Shown: piece by piece, positions 1-7,934 of the stretch | How positions within the stretch are numbered: position 1 is the stretch's first letter | Layout: every line of letters starts with the position of its first letter | Position numbers and translations under genes: made by a program | Notes under the pieces: generated by a model | What the model was told of the DNA's origin: nothing | The model's input: the letters and a program-made list of their open reading frames with translations, nothing else | Database searches by the model: none | Source: JABWBR01 sp036741235 | GTDB lineage: Bacteria; Bacteroidota; Bacteroidia; Chitinophagales; Saprospiraceae | Assembly (NCBI GenBank): GCA_036741235.1 | Contig: DAINSQ010000086.1 | Coordinates: forward strand, 1 to 21,255 | DNA length: 21,255 nucleotides | Direction: 5' to 3'

Positions 1-102
1 GCAGTATGGTTTGCATAGTATTAGGTATTATCCTTTGGTAAAAATAACGCTTTGGGGGGCTAAGAAGTTACTTTCCAGTGATTTTTTCCAACCCCCGCCA
101 TT

Positions 103-130
103 CATTCTTCATTCTCCATTCTTCATTCCC
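103..130. repeat. 14-bp direct repeat, two copies (CATTCTTCATTCYC)
   Basis: Two adjacent 14-bp units at 103-116 and 117-130 differ at one base. The array lies upstream of the aminotransferase gene in otherwise non-coding DNA. It belongs to the same kind of simple intergenic repeat seen elsewhere in this window with other unit sequences. Confidence 0.7.
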
Positions 131-154
131 CCCTTACCAGTAAAGTTCATTTCG

Positions 155-162
155 TATCTTTA
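155..162 (+). promoter_or_regulatory. possible minus-7 element of the aminotransferase gene
   Basis: TATCTTTA matches the Bacteroidota minus-7 consensus TAnnTTTG at all but the last base and sits 36 bp before the start codon at 199. I see no TTTG at the expected minus-33 distance, so the assignment is weak. Confidence 0.35.
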
Positions 163-198
163 TCCCAATTCAACTCAAACCAACCCTCGCCCGATATT

Positions 199-1467
199 AT
201 GCAGCAGCCGGACAGTGATAAAGCGAAAATTTTTGCGGACTTCTCCAGCCATGTCTCTTCGGGAAAAGTCCGGTTTTTCCAGCATTTTCAGATGGACTTT
301 GTGCCGGGGGCGCGGGGCGGTTGTTATCTCCACGACATCGAGGGCGACAAGCAGTTGCTCAACCTGCACTGCAACGGTGGGGTGTTTAACCTGGGCCACC
401 GCCATCCCGAACTTATCAAGGTGTTGAAAAACGGGCTGGACTACTGGGATATCGGCAATCACCACCTCGTCAGCTTACCACGGGCGGAGACGGCCGCCTT
501 GCTGGCAAGCCTGATGCCCGGCGACCTGAATTATGTGGTGTATGGCGCAGGCGGCGGAGAAGCTGCCGATCTGGCGATCAAGGTGGCGCGGGCGTATACC
601 GGCAAAACCCGGATTGTCTCGGCTATGGGGGGTTACCACGGCCATACCGGACTGGCACTGGCTACCGGCGACGCTAAATACCGGGAGGTTTTTGGGCCCC
701 AGGCGCCCGGCTTTGAACAGGTTCCTTTCGGACAGATAGCAGCTCTGCAGCAGGCTATCGCCGACGATACCGCGGCAGTGATCCTGGAGACTATCCCCGC
801 CACGCTGGGCATGGTCATTCCTGCTCCCGGCTATTTGCAGGCCGTGCGACGCCTGTGTGATGAGCGCAACGTACTGCTCATTCTCGATGAAGTGCAATGC
901 GGACTGGGGCGAACCGGGAAGCTCTGGGCTTTCGAGCATTTTGAGGTGATACCCGATATGGTGATCCTGGGCAAAGGGCTGTCGGGCGGCATTTATCCCA
1001 TTGCGGCCACCGTCCTTGCCCAGCGACTGGAATCGGTCTTTCACGCCGACCCGTTTATCCATGTGTCTACTTTTGGCGGCGCCGAACTGGGCTGCATAGT
1101 GATGAAACGCGTGCTGGAGATCTCTTCCGATCCGGGTTTTCTGGCACATGTCAATGAAATGGCCAGGCTGTTCAAAACGGGTGTTGATTTACTGCTGCAA
1201 AAACACACCGGTTTTTTGATCGGCTTGCGCCAAATTGGCCTCATGATGGGACTGGAATTAAAAGACGAGCTTGCCGGGCCAATACTCACCAAGGCCGCTT
1301 ACGACAACGGGCTGCTGATGCTGTACGCCAATAACGACAAGCGGATAGTCCAGTTTTTGCCGCCCCTCATCATCGAAGTGCAGGAAGTGCAAGAGACGCT
1401 CGAAAAATTGGACAGCGCCCTTTCGGATGCAAAAAGTTTGTATGATCAAATTGCGAAATTAAGTTAA
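199..1467 (+). CDS. class III PLP-dependent aminotransferase
   Basis: A 422-aa cytosolic enzyme of the class III aminotransferase family (glutamate-1-semialdehyde, ornithine and AGXT2-like enzymes). These enzymes transfer an amino group, or eliminate from amino compounds, using pyridoxal phosphate. The PLP-ring aspartate is D230 in the LDEVQCGLGRTG motif. The Schiff-base lysine is K259 in LGKGLSGG. A glycine-rich cofactor loop (GAGGGEAADLA) lies near residue 117. The length is normal for the family and the N terminus has no export signal. The ATG at 199 fits the usual N-terminal length. The next gene downstream encodes a kinase-like protein. Class III enzymes paired with small-molecule kinases are known as phospho-lyases acting on phosphorylated amino alcohols or hydroxylysine, so a lyase role is possible here, but that is inference. 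The substrate cannot be read from the sequence. The family call is firm. Confidence 0.93.
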   Translation: MQQPDSDKAKIFADFSSHVSSGKVRFFQHFQMDFVPGARGGCYLHDIEGDKQLLNLHCNGGVFNLGHRHPELIKVLKNGLDYWDIGNHHLVSLPRAETAALLASLMPGDLNYVVYGAGGGEAADLAIKVARAYTGKTRIVSAMGGYHGHTGLALATGDAKYREVFGPQAPGFEQVPFGQIAALQQAIADDTAAVILETIPATLGMVIPAPGYLQAVRRLCDERNVLLILDEVQCGLGRTGKLWAFEHFEVIPDMVILGKGLSGGIYPIAATVLAQRLESVFHADPFIHVSTFGGAELGCIVMKRVLEISSDPGFLAHVNEMARLFKTGVDLLLQKHTGFLIGLRQIGLMMGLELKDELAGPILTKAAYDNGLLMLYANNDKRIVQFLPPLIIEVQEVQETLEKLDSALSDAKSLYDQIAKLS

Positions 1468-1511
1468 GCTCTAACCTCCATAATAGCGTGTGCAACAAGT
1501 TTTTTTTCACC

Positions 1512-1539
1512 ACGGAGTAAACGGAGTAAAACGGAGTTT
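1512..1539. repeat. degenerate 9-10-bp tandem repeat (ACGGAGTAA-like)
   Basis: Three successive units beginning ACGGAGT start at 1512, 1521 and 1531, about 45 bp after the aminotransferase stop codon. The array fills part of the 190-bp gap before the kinase-like gene. No gene or convincing promoter was seen in the rest of that gap. Confidence 0.65.
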
Positions 1540-1659
1540 CGCAGCGTTTTTGATTTTGGCAGTAAAAAAAGTAACAAAAATACCGAGGCGCTCCAAAGCA
1601 ATTATTTAAGCAGCTATTAGTCAACGCCATATGAGAAATAAACCCTTAAGTTGATTACT

Positions 1660-2598
1660 ATGGACAACGGACAGCCTTTGAAAGAAGTAAAAGCCATACT
1701 AACCGACTTTGAGCGCGAGCTCGGCGCCGGTGGCCTCGAACAATTGCCCGCGCAGGCTCAATTGATCGGCTACGGTGAAATCTCGGCCATCTTTGCCATC
1801 AAGGAAATCGAAGGCTGGGTTTTCAAGCGCCTGCCCCTGTTTGAATCGCCGGAGCAAGCCGCAGCCTACCTGGAAAACTTCAACGAATACTGCAACATAC
1901 TGGCCGAGGCGGGGCTCGACTTGCCGAAGCATTATTGCCATATTATTCCAAAACGCGAACAGCTTTTTGTCTTGTACATCGGGCAGGAGCGTTTTCCCGA
2001 CGCCAACCTGGGACACCGGCGTATACACGAGCAGACCGAGGAAGAAAACCTCGACATGCTGGAACGCATCATCTACGCGCTGCACGACTTGCAGGTTTTC
2101 AACCAAAACAACAAACCAGCTCTGGAAGCGGCGATCGACGGGCAGTTGTCCAACTGGGTGTGGCTCGAAACCAAAAACGGCCACCGGCTTGTCTACATCG
2201 ATACCAGCACGCCTTTATTCAAACGCGCGGGCAAAGAAACCCTCAATCCCGATCTGTTGCTGAAAAGCGCCCCCGGGCCGCTGCAGGCGATCATCAATCT
2301 GTTTTTTCTGGACGATGTGTTGAACCGCTACTATCGCCTCCGCGACGTGTATATCGACCTGGCAGCCAATTTGTACAAAGAACAACGTCCGGATCTCATT
2401 CCCGTTTTTTTAGAAAAAATCAACCTGTATTTACCTGCCGGCGAAGCCATTACCCCAGAAGCCATACGCCGGTATTACCGGGAAGACAAATTCATCTGGC
2501 AATTTTTTCTTGCAGCCCGGCGAATAGACCGTTGGGTGAAGCAAAAATTACTGGGCCGGCCCTACGAGTTCATTTTACCCGGTCCGATAAAACGCTAG
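1660..2598 (+). CDS. divergent kinase-like (phosphotransferase-fold) protein
   Basis: A 312-aa soluble protein that I cannot assign to a named family with certainty. Features recall the protein kinase/aminoglycoside phosphotransferase fold. There is a glycine-containing loop G37-Y-G-E-I-S, followed by a lysine in FKRLPLF (K56) at the position of the ATP-binding lysine. D160-G-Q-L-S-N165 has the D-x4-N spacing of a kinase catalytic loop. D181 in VYIDTSTP lies where the DFG metal ligand would be. The catalytic-loop histidine is absent. I chose the ATG at 1660 over the in-frame TTG at 1651 because Bacteroidota rarely use TTG. The gene ends 2 nt before the C69 hydrolase gene, so the two are very likely co-transcribed and perhaps translationally coupled. 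It may phosphorylate a small molecule handled by the upstream aminotransferase, or be an inactive kinase relative. Reality of the gene is firm and function is inferred. Confidence 0.85.
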   Translation: MDNGQPLKEVKAILTDFERELGAGGLEQLPAQAQLIGYGEISAIFAIKEIEGWVFKRLPLFESPEQAAAYLENFNEYCNILAEAGLDLPKHYCHIIPKREQLFVLYIGQERFPDANLGHRRIHEQTEEENLDMLERIIYALHDLQVFNQNNKPALEAAIDGQLSNWVWLETKNGHRLVYIDTSTPLFKRAGKETLNPDLLLKSAPGPLQAIINLFFLDDVLNRYYRLRDVYIDLAANLYKEQRPDLIPVFLEKINLYLPAGEAITPEAIRRYYREDKFIWQFFLAARRIDRWVKQKLLGRPYEFILPGPIKR

Positions 2599-2600
2599 GT

Positions 2601-3941
2601 ATGTGCGATACTTTTGTGGCGCTGCCACCCAACACGCAAAACAGGGGCATCATTTTCGGCAAAAACAGCGACCGGGAGCCCAACGAAATGCAAGCGTTGG
2701 AATACCACCCGCGCAGGCAGCACGAGGCGGGGGCTGTTTTGCCGTGTACCTACATTACTATCCCGCAAGTAAAGGAAACCAACGCCGTTTGGCTTGGGCG
2801 GCCCTACTGGATGTGGGGCGCCGAATTCGGCGTCAACGAACACGGCCTGGCCATCGGCAACGAAGCCGTCTGGACCCGCATGCCCATCCGCAAAAAAGGC
2901 GGCCTCACCGGCATGGACCTCCTGCGGCTGGCCCTGGAGCGGGCAACGACGGCCCGGCAGGGCCTGGAAGTCATCACCGGGCTGCTCGCCGACCACGGGC
3001 AAGGCGGCATCTGCGGGTTGTACGACCGCTCGATGGCCTACCACAATAGCTACATCCTGGCCGACACGCAGGAAGCCTGGGTTCTGGAAACCGCCGACCA
3101 CCTCTGGGTAGCCAGGCAGGTAAAAACCAGCTACGCCATCAGCAACGGACTTACCATCGGCGCGGAATACGACCTCATCCACCCGGACGCGATTAACCAC
3201 GCCCGCCGGGAAGGACTGCTAAAAAAAGGAAAAGACTTTGATTTTGCGGCCTGCTACGCCGACTGGTTGTACACCACCTTCTCCGCCCAGCAACAGCGCC
3301 GTTTTCAGTCCGATTGCTTTTTGCGGGATCATTTGCCGCTGAATTTGCCCCAGGCTATGGAGTTGCTGCGTTCGCATCGCACTGAGCCGTACCGGCCCGA
3401 CCGGCCGCTGCTGGGCGACTCCATCTGCGCCCATGCCGGCAATTTCGTGACCCGCAATGCCACGCAAACCACCGGCTCCATGGCGTGTGAACTTCGTCCG
3501 GGGGCTTCGCAATATTGGTTTACCGCTACGTCATCGCCCTGTCTGAGCGTATTCAAACCCGTCACTTTTCCATCGCCGGCTTTGGATTTGGGGCCTGCCG
3601 TTTCCACCTACCATCCGGATTCCTTCTGGTGGCGGCACGAGCGGCTATACCGGGAGGTTTTACAAGATTTTGCCAACAGAAAAGCCGTTTTCGACTCCGA
3701 GCGAAAAGCCTTCCAGGCGGAATGTCTTCAAAAAGCGGCCTCGGCAGATAGCGGGGAACTGGCGGCGCTATCAGTCGCTTGCTTTGAGCGCCACCTTCAA
3801 TTGATAGACGAATGGACGGCGGCTGTCGGGCAGCAGTCGATTGCCCGGAAAGCCTCACTTGTTTTTCGGCATTATTGGGGGAGGATGGATGGGAGGGCAA
3901 AAATTTATGTAAACTCGGAATTGAATTCCAAAAACACATAA
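2601..3941 (+). CDS. secernin-like peptidase family C69 hydrolase
   Basis: A 446-aa protein resembling secernins and other C69 (Ntn-hydrolase fold) dipeptidases. It opens MCDTFVALPP. After Met removal Cys2 would be the N-terminal nucleophile, as expected for this superfamily. Family hallmarks follow: IIFGKNSDREPNE, then CTYITIPQV, then WMWGAEFGVNEHGLAIGNEAVW around residues 70-92. The reading frame is open far upstream, but the C69 homology begins exactly at this ATG, which follows the previous stop by 2 nt, so the start is well supported. No signal peptide is seen, so the protein should be cytosolic. Secernin-like proteins cleave amide bonds in dipeptides or act as amidohydrolases. The substrate here is unknown. 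Placement behind an aminotransferase and a kinase-like gene suggests amine or amino-acid catabolism. Confidence 0.92.
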   Translation: MCDTFVALPPNTQNRGIIFGKNSDREPNEMQALEYHPRRQHEAGAVLPCTYITIPQVKETNAVWLGRPYWMWGAEFGVNEHGLAIGNEAVWTRMPIRKKGGLTGMDLLRLALERATTARQGLEVITGLLADHGQGGICGLYDRSMAYHNSYILADTQEAWVLETADHLWVARQVKTSYAISNGLTIGAEYDLIHPDAINHARREGLLKKGKDFDFAACYADWLYTTFSAQQQRRFQSDCFLRDHLPLNLPQAMELLRSHRTEPYRPDRPLLGDSICAHAGNFVTRNATQTTGSMACELRPGASQYWFTATSSPCLSVFKPVTFPSPALDLGPAVSTYHPDSFWWRHERLYREVLQDFANRKAVFDSERKAFQAECLQKAASADSGELAALSVACFERHLQLIDEWTAAVGQQSIARKASLVFRHYWGRMDGRAKIYVNSELNSKNT

Positions 3942-4028
3942 ATTATGCAGCATAAGACCAGGGCTTATGTCATGAATGCACGGCATTCCTCGTCTGTAGT
4001 GTTACTCCTTCCAATAAAAAATTTTCGC

Positions 4029-4057
4029 TCGGCTTGCTTGTCAAGCCGATTTTGTTT
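4029..4057 (+). terminator. probable intrinsic terminator after the C69 gene
   Basis: A perfect 8-bp stem (TCGGCTTG at 4029-4036 with CAAGCCGA at 4042-4049, 5-nt loop) is followed directly by TTTTGTTT. It lies about 90 bp after the C69 stop codon and would end the 199-3941 transcription unit. Confidence 0.6.
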
Positions 4058-4424
4058 AGTACCGTCGCCGCAAGAGCTCTGCTTTTGCTGAAATTATCGT
4101 TAGTCGGTAGTCGCAAACCAATAATTTGGCGCCTCCTATCGTCTTTTCCAAATGTTCTATAAACTTACCGAACTATTAATAATCATACCAGCCTTTCGGG
4201 CTTTATGCTATATTATGCCTCTCGCCTTGGCTAAGGCTATGCCCAAAACCTGACATCGTGCGTTATCAATTCAAAAAACCAGTACGCAGCGTTTATAACT
4301 TCTTGATTACATCAATCCATCTCGATCAACTTGGTCGAGCGAATGGCAGGATGACTGCAAATGGTAATTGTTGGTAACAATCCTTGTCTTCAGCGAACCT
4401 GGTTTTTCTTACGTGAAATGACCG

Positions 4425-4445
4425 ATCAAACATCAAACATCAAAA
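4425..4445. repeat. 7-bp tandem repeat, three copies (ATCAAAM)
   Basis: Units at 4425-4431, 4432-4438 and 4439-4445 read ATCAAAC, ATCAAAC and ATCAAAA. The array lies in the long spacer upstream of hppA, about 90 bp before its minus-33 region. Confidence 0.65.
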
Positions 4446-4533
4446 ATCCCTCCTTCATAACCCCTTCCCGACTTCCCTTTGGTCAGTACGGGACTCCTTT
4501 CAGTCGCATAACCCGTCATAACCCCTCATATTT

Positions 4534-4565
4534 ATTGTACAAAATAAAATATTGCCTTACTTTTG
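4534..4565 (+). promoter_or_regulatory. hppA promoter (Bacteroidota sigma-A type)
   Basis: TACTTTTG at 4558-4565 is an exact match to the minus-7 consensus TAnnTTTG. ATTG at 4534-4537 supplies a minus-33 TTG with a 20-bp spacer, which is within the normal range. Transcription would begin near 4572, giving a leader of about 75 nt before the hppA ATG. Confidence 0.75.
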
Positions 4566-4645
4566 CGCCCATGCTTAAAAACCGGCGGCCTTTTCGAAGG
4601 CAACCGCTACAAATTATTTAAAATCAAAATCAAAGGTCTTAGTAT

Positions 4646-6841
4646 ATGGGACAAACGATTAACTACCTGATTCCACTATTTGGCGTATTCGGATTGCTGT
4701 ATGCATTCTGGAAAACGTCCTGGGTATCGAAGCAAGATGCCGGTACCGAGCGCATGCAGCGCATTGCCAAAAGCATTGCGGAAGGCGCCATGGCATTTTT
4801 GAAAGCTGAATACAAGATATTGGCCATATTCGTTGTAGCTGTTGCTATCCTGTTGGGTATCAGCGGCAACACGGAGGCTTCATCGCCGCTGATTGCGCTG
4901 TCGTTTATCGTAGGCGCCTTTTGTTCGGCGTTGGCGGGCTACATCGGCATGAACGTGGCCACCAAGGCCAACGTTCGCACCACCAATGCAGCTCGTACGA
5001 GCATGGGCAAGGCGCTTGAAATTGCCTTTGCCGGCGGCTCGGTAATGGGTCTGGGCGTGGTAGGCCTCGGCGTTCTGGGTCTTAGCGTTTTGTTCCTGGC
5101 ATACAGCAGCATGGGCTGGGACATCAACAAGGTCATCACCGTTATCACGGGCTTCTCCTTCGGCGCTTCTTCTATCGCCTTGTTTGCCCGCGTAGGCGGC
5201 GGTATTTATACCAAAGCTGCCGACGTAGGCGCCGACCTGGTGGGCAAGGTAGAAGCCGGCATCCCGGAAGACCACCCGCTCAACCCCGCAACGATCGCCG
5301 ATAACGTAGGCGACAACGTAGGCGACGTGGCAGGTATGGGCGCCGACTTGTTTGAGTCTTATGTAGGTTCTATCGTGGGTACCATGGTACTCGGCGCCGC
5401 TTTCATCGGCATCACGGGTTTTGAAGCTACCAACGAATTCAACGGCCTCAACGCGGTTATGCTTCCGCTGGTACTTGCAGGCGTGGGTATTATTACCTCA
5501 ATTGCCGGTACTTTCTTTGTAAAAGTAAAAGAAGGCGGCAACCCGCAAAAAGCCCTCAATGTTGGCGAGTTCGGTTCATCAATTGTGATGATCATCGCCT
5601 CTTATTTTGTAATCAACTGGATGCTTCCCGCTGAATGGACGTTCAGCGATACGCTGTACCGCGACGACGCAGGCAATCCCGTTCAACGCGCCATGTCGGC
5701 CAACGGCGTTTTCTTTGCTACGATAATCGGATTGGTGGCCGGGTTGCTTATCGGTATTGTTACGGAATATTTCACCGGCACCGGCACTCGTCCAGTGACT
5801 TCAATTGTACGCCAATCGGGCACAGGCGCTGCTACCAATATCATCTCGGGCCTCAGCGTGGGTATGATCTCTACGGCTATCCCCATTATTGTGATTGCCG
5901 CTTCTATCATCGGCGCTTTCTATTTCGCAGGCCTCTACGGTATCGCTATTGCGGCTGTAGGTATGTTGTCTAATACGGGTATTCAATTGGCGGTTGACGC
6001 CTACGGTCCCATCTCTGACAATGCCGGCGGTATTGCCGAAATGGGCGAGCTTCCCAAAGAAGTGCGCACCGTAACCGATAAACTTGATGCTGTGGGTAAT
6101 ACCACTGCCGCTATCGGCAAAGGTTTTGCCATTGGTTCGGCAGCGCTTACCGCTCTGGCCCTGTTTGGCGCTTACATGCAATCGGCCAAGATGTCTTCTA
6201 TCGATATTTCCAAACCCGACGTAATGGCGGGCCTGTTTGTAGGCGGCATGTTGCCCTTCCTGTTCTCGGCACTGGCCATGCAGGCCGTTGGCCGCGCCGC
6301 TATGGCGATGATCAAGGAAGTGCGCCGTCAGTTTAGCGACATTCCCACGCTCAAAGCAGCGCTCGAGGTGATGCGCAAAAACGAAGACAAAGATTTCCAC
6401 CACTGGAACGACGCCGACCGCAAGATTTTTGAAGAAGCCGACGGCAAAGCCGAATACGGCCACTGCGTGGATATCTCTACGCGCGCCGCTATTCGCGAGA
6501 TGGTACTCCCCGGCGTATTGGCCGTTGCAGCGCCTGTACTCACGGGTTTCCTCGGCGGTACCGAAATGCTGGGCGGCCTGCTCGCCGGCGTAACCGTTAC
6601 CGGCGTACTCATGGCTATCTTCCAGTCGAACGCCGGCGGCGCCTGGGACAATGCCAAGAAGATGTTCGAATCGGGCGTTGAAATCGACGGCAAAATGTAC
6701 TATAAGGGCTCCGAACCCCACAAAGCAGCCGTAGTAGGCGACACGGTGGGCGATCCGTTTAAGGATACTTCGGGCCCCTCGCTGAATATCTTGCTCAAAC
6801 TGATGTCCGTAGTAGCGCTGGTTATTGCACCGCTGCTTTGA
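4646..6841 (+). CDS. hppA: K+-dependent membrane-bound pyrophosphatase (ion pump)
   Basis: A 731-aa polytopic inner-membrane protein that couples pyrophosphate hydrolysis to export of Na+ and/or H+. The family signature DVGADLVGKVE is at residues 193-203, preceded by GGGIYTKA. The second substrate motif, DNVGDNVGDVAGMGADLFESY, spans 219-239. In GNTTAAIGKG (484 onward), A488 and G491 take the place of the Lys/Thr of K+-independent pumps, so potassium activation is expected. E237 in DLFESY occupies the position of the glutamate typical of Na+-transporting pyrophosphatases, where plant H+ pumps have glycine. Some Bacteroidota relatives pump both ions, so the ion is not settled. Length is normal. 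The gene stands alone, with its own promoter upstream and an octamer repeat and terminator downstream. Confidence 0.97.
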   Translation: MGQTINYLIPLFGVFGLLYAFWKTSWVSKQDAGTERMQRIAKSIAEGAMAFLKAEYKILAIFVVAVAILLGISGNTEASSPLIALSFIVGAFCSALAGYIGMNVATKANVRTTNAARTSMGKALEIAFAGGSVMGLGVVGLGVLGLSVLFLAYSSMGWDINKVITVITGFSFGASSIALFARVGGGIYTKAADVGADLVGKVEAGIPEDHPLNPATIADNVGDNVGDVAGMGADLFESYVGSIVGTMVLGAAFIGITGFEATNEFNGLNAVMLPLVLAGVGIITSIAGTFFVKVKEGGNPQKALNVGEFGSSIVMIIASYFVINWMLPAEWTFSDTLYRDDAGNPVQRAMSANGVFFATIIGLVAGLLIGIVTEYFTGTGTRPVTSIVRQSGTGAATNIISGLSVGMISTAIPIIVIAASIIGAFYFAGLYGIAIAAVGMLSNTGIQLAVDAYGPISDNAGGIAEMGELPKEVRTVTDKLDAVGNTTAAIGKGFAIGSAALTALALFGAYMQSAKMSSIDISKPDVMAGLFVGGMLPFLFSALAMQAVGRAAMAMIKEVRRQFSDIPTLKAALEVMRKNEDKDFHHWNDADRKIFEEADGKAEYGHCVDISTRAAIREMVLPGVLAVAAPVLTGFLGGTEMLGGLLAGVTVTGVLMAIFQSNAGGAWDNAKKMFESGVEIDGKMYYKGSEPHKAAVVGDTVGDPFKDTSGPSLNILLKLMSVVALVIAPLL

Positions 6842-6842
6842 T

Positions 6843-6898
6843 GGTGACACGGTGACACGGTGACACGGTGACACGGTGACATGGTGACACGGTGACAT
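6843..6898. repeat. 8-bp tandem array GGTGACAY, seven copies, directly after hppA
   Basis: Seven perfect-phase octamers begin 1 nt after the hppA stop codon. Five read GGTGACAC and two read GGTGACAT. Read on the minus strand, the array makes spurious SPCHxVTV-repeat peptides, which should not be annotated as genes. A second array of the same family follows secA at the end of the window. Confidence 0.95.
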
Positions 6899-6915
6899 GG
6901 TGGCCCTGTTACAGA

Positions 6916-6957
6916 GAAGGGAGAGATGCCGGGGAAAGGCGTCTCTCCCTTTTGTTT
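6916..6957. terminator. strong intrinsic terminator between convergent genes
   Basis: A 12-bp stem pairs GGGAGAGATGCC (6919-6930) with GGCGTCTCTCCC (6938-6949), with one T-G wobble and a 7-nt loop. On the plus strand it is followed by TTTTGTTTG. Flanking A-T pairs extend the stem. It ends hppA transcription and may also stop the convergent barrel gene on the minus strand. Confidence 0.88.
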
Positions 6958-6991
6958 GTTAGGCGCCTTTCCCTACTCAATTAGGCAGAGA

Positions 6992-7747
6992 TTAAAAATA
7001 TTTTGTGAGCCCCAGTTTAAGACCTAAAATGTTATTCTCGATTAACCTTCCCTCAAGAACATAAGAAGCCTCTACTTGATGTTGCTCGCCTGTCGGAATA
7101 TCTGTTTTAGTGCGTATCTGGTCAGTTCGGAAGTCGTATTCACCTGACCAAGGCCTGAATTCATAATCTACAGCGGTGATTAAATATAAATTGTTCGCTA
7201 ATTGAGTTTTCAAATAAAGCGATAATGCATTGGATCTAAAATTCCAGGTTCTACTGGTAAGGGTATATTTATACTTCAAATTTATGCTGAGATCATTAAT
7301 GTAATCATTCTGTTGCATTACGGCTTCCTTATTCATTGCAAAGTTGTACTGATGTCTAAACTGGAATCCGAGTGAATTTCTATTGAAAAAATTCCATTCC
7401 GCGCCTATCCGAATCGGTATTCCAAGGTGTTGTTGCGAAAAGCGTACTGACTGGAGATTATACCCATATTCCAGATCCGTTACATTCTGGAAATAACTAT
7501 TGTTGGAATATTCCAAACCCGTACCTGCGAAAAATTTTAACCGCTTTTCCGGAAAGAAAAAATAGTTTGCATCAAGGCCAACCGGGATTAAATTTGAGTG
7601 GTTTTCAAATTCGACCCAATCCGTTTTCGAATCAAAATTTGATGGTGAAATTCCAATACCTGAAATCAATCTGACTTCAAAATTCTGACCCGCCACAGAA
7701 TCAATTCCGATAACCAAAAAGCTGAGCATTACTAGAATCTGTCTCAT
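6992..7747 (-). CDS. predicted outer-membrane beta-barrel protein
   Basis: A 251-aa protein with a cleavable signal peptide (MRQILVMLSFLVIGIDSVAGQ). It has repeated alternating strands rich in Tyr, Phe and Asn, and a C-terminal strand ending GLKLGLTKYF. The terminal aromatic residue fits the BAM recognition signal of outer-membrane barrels. It resembles the small porin-like or opacity-like barrels common in Bacteroidota, but I cannot name a specific family or ligand. It is transcribed towards hppA, with a shared terminator between them, and away from the helical-repeat gene at 7935. By eye its base composition is clearly more AT-rich than hppA and secA, which may mean later acquisition. The ATG at 7747 directly precedes the signal peptide. 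Confidence 0.82.
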   Translation of the reverse strand: MRQILVMLSFLVIGIDSVAGQNFEVRLISGIGISPSNFDSKTDWVEFENHSNLIPVGLDANYFFFPEKRLKFFAGTGLEYSNNSYFQNVTDLEYGYNLQSVRFSQQHLGIPIRIGAEWNFFNRNSLGFQFRHQYNFAMNKEAVMQQNDYINDLSINLKYKYTLTSRTWNFRSNALSLYLKTQLANNLYLITAVDYEFRPWSGEYDFRTDQIRTKTDIPTGEQHQVEASYVLEGRLIENNILGLKLGLTKYF

Positions 7748-7846
7748 TGTTACTGTTTTTTATGTGATGTAATATTGCTTAAGATCACATGGCTTCAAAG
7801 ACATACCTGCCCGTGCCCCTATGCTGCAAATATGATCCCTTGCCCA

Positions 7847-7877
7847 TTTGAAAAAAAAGAACAAATTTTTAATTTTG
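7847..7877 (+). promoter_or_regulatory. near-consensus promoter of the gene at 7935
   Basis: TTTG at 7847-7850 and TAATTTTG at 7870-7877 are separated by 19 bp, an exact match to the Bacteroidota TTTG-N19-TAnnTTTG promoter. The predicted start site is near 7884, giving a leader of about 50 nt. The surrounding DNA is very AT-rich. Confidence 0.78.
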
Positions 7878-7934
7878 TAGAATAGCAATGATTATTAAAA
7901 CTTGTAAATCAATTATTTATATCATTTTTGTTAA

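Larger units (their letters stand above)
3942..4533. other. non-coding interval with several short inverted repeats
   Basis: No convincing gene was found here on either strand. Just after the C69 stop there is an imperfect palindrome at 3951-3969. Further inverted repeats lie at 4190-4202 (AGCC/GGCT), 4223-4236 (GCCTT/AAGGC), 4321-4339 (CTCGAT/GTCGAG) and 4367-4381 (ATTGTT/AACAAT). A terminator-like hairpin at 4029-4057 and a repeat at 4425-4445 are listed separately. The stretch could be a decayed mobile element, a structured RNA, or plain spacer. I do not recognise any known RNA family in it. Confidence 0.5.

Noticed and set aside
1935..2600. Upstream extension of the C69 hydrolase frame overlapping the kinase-like gene
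   Set aside because: The C69 homology starts exactly at the ATG at 2601 with the nucleophilic Cys2. The upstream part is a low-complexity out-of-frame reading of the kinase-like gene.
4029..4420. Group II intron, tmRNA or other known structured RNA
   Set aside because: I looked for a domain V-like hairpin, a tRNA-like end and RNase P core motifs and found none that fit. Only short separate hairpins are visible.
5801..6898. 365-aa open frame antisense to hppA
   Set aside because: It runs through the octamer array (SPCHxVTV repeats) and mirrors a well-supported gene. Its His/Gly/Ala-rich composition is typical of antisense shadow frames.
6843..6898. CRISPR array
   Set aside because: The units are 8 bp with no spacers, so this is a simple tandem repeat. 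The array at 21202-21255 is rejected for the same reason.
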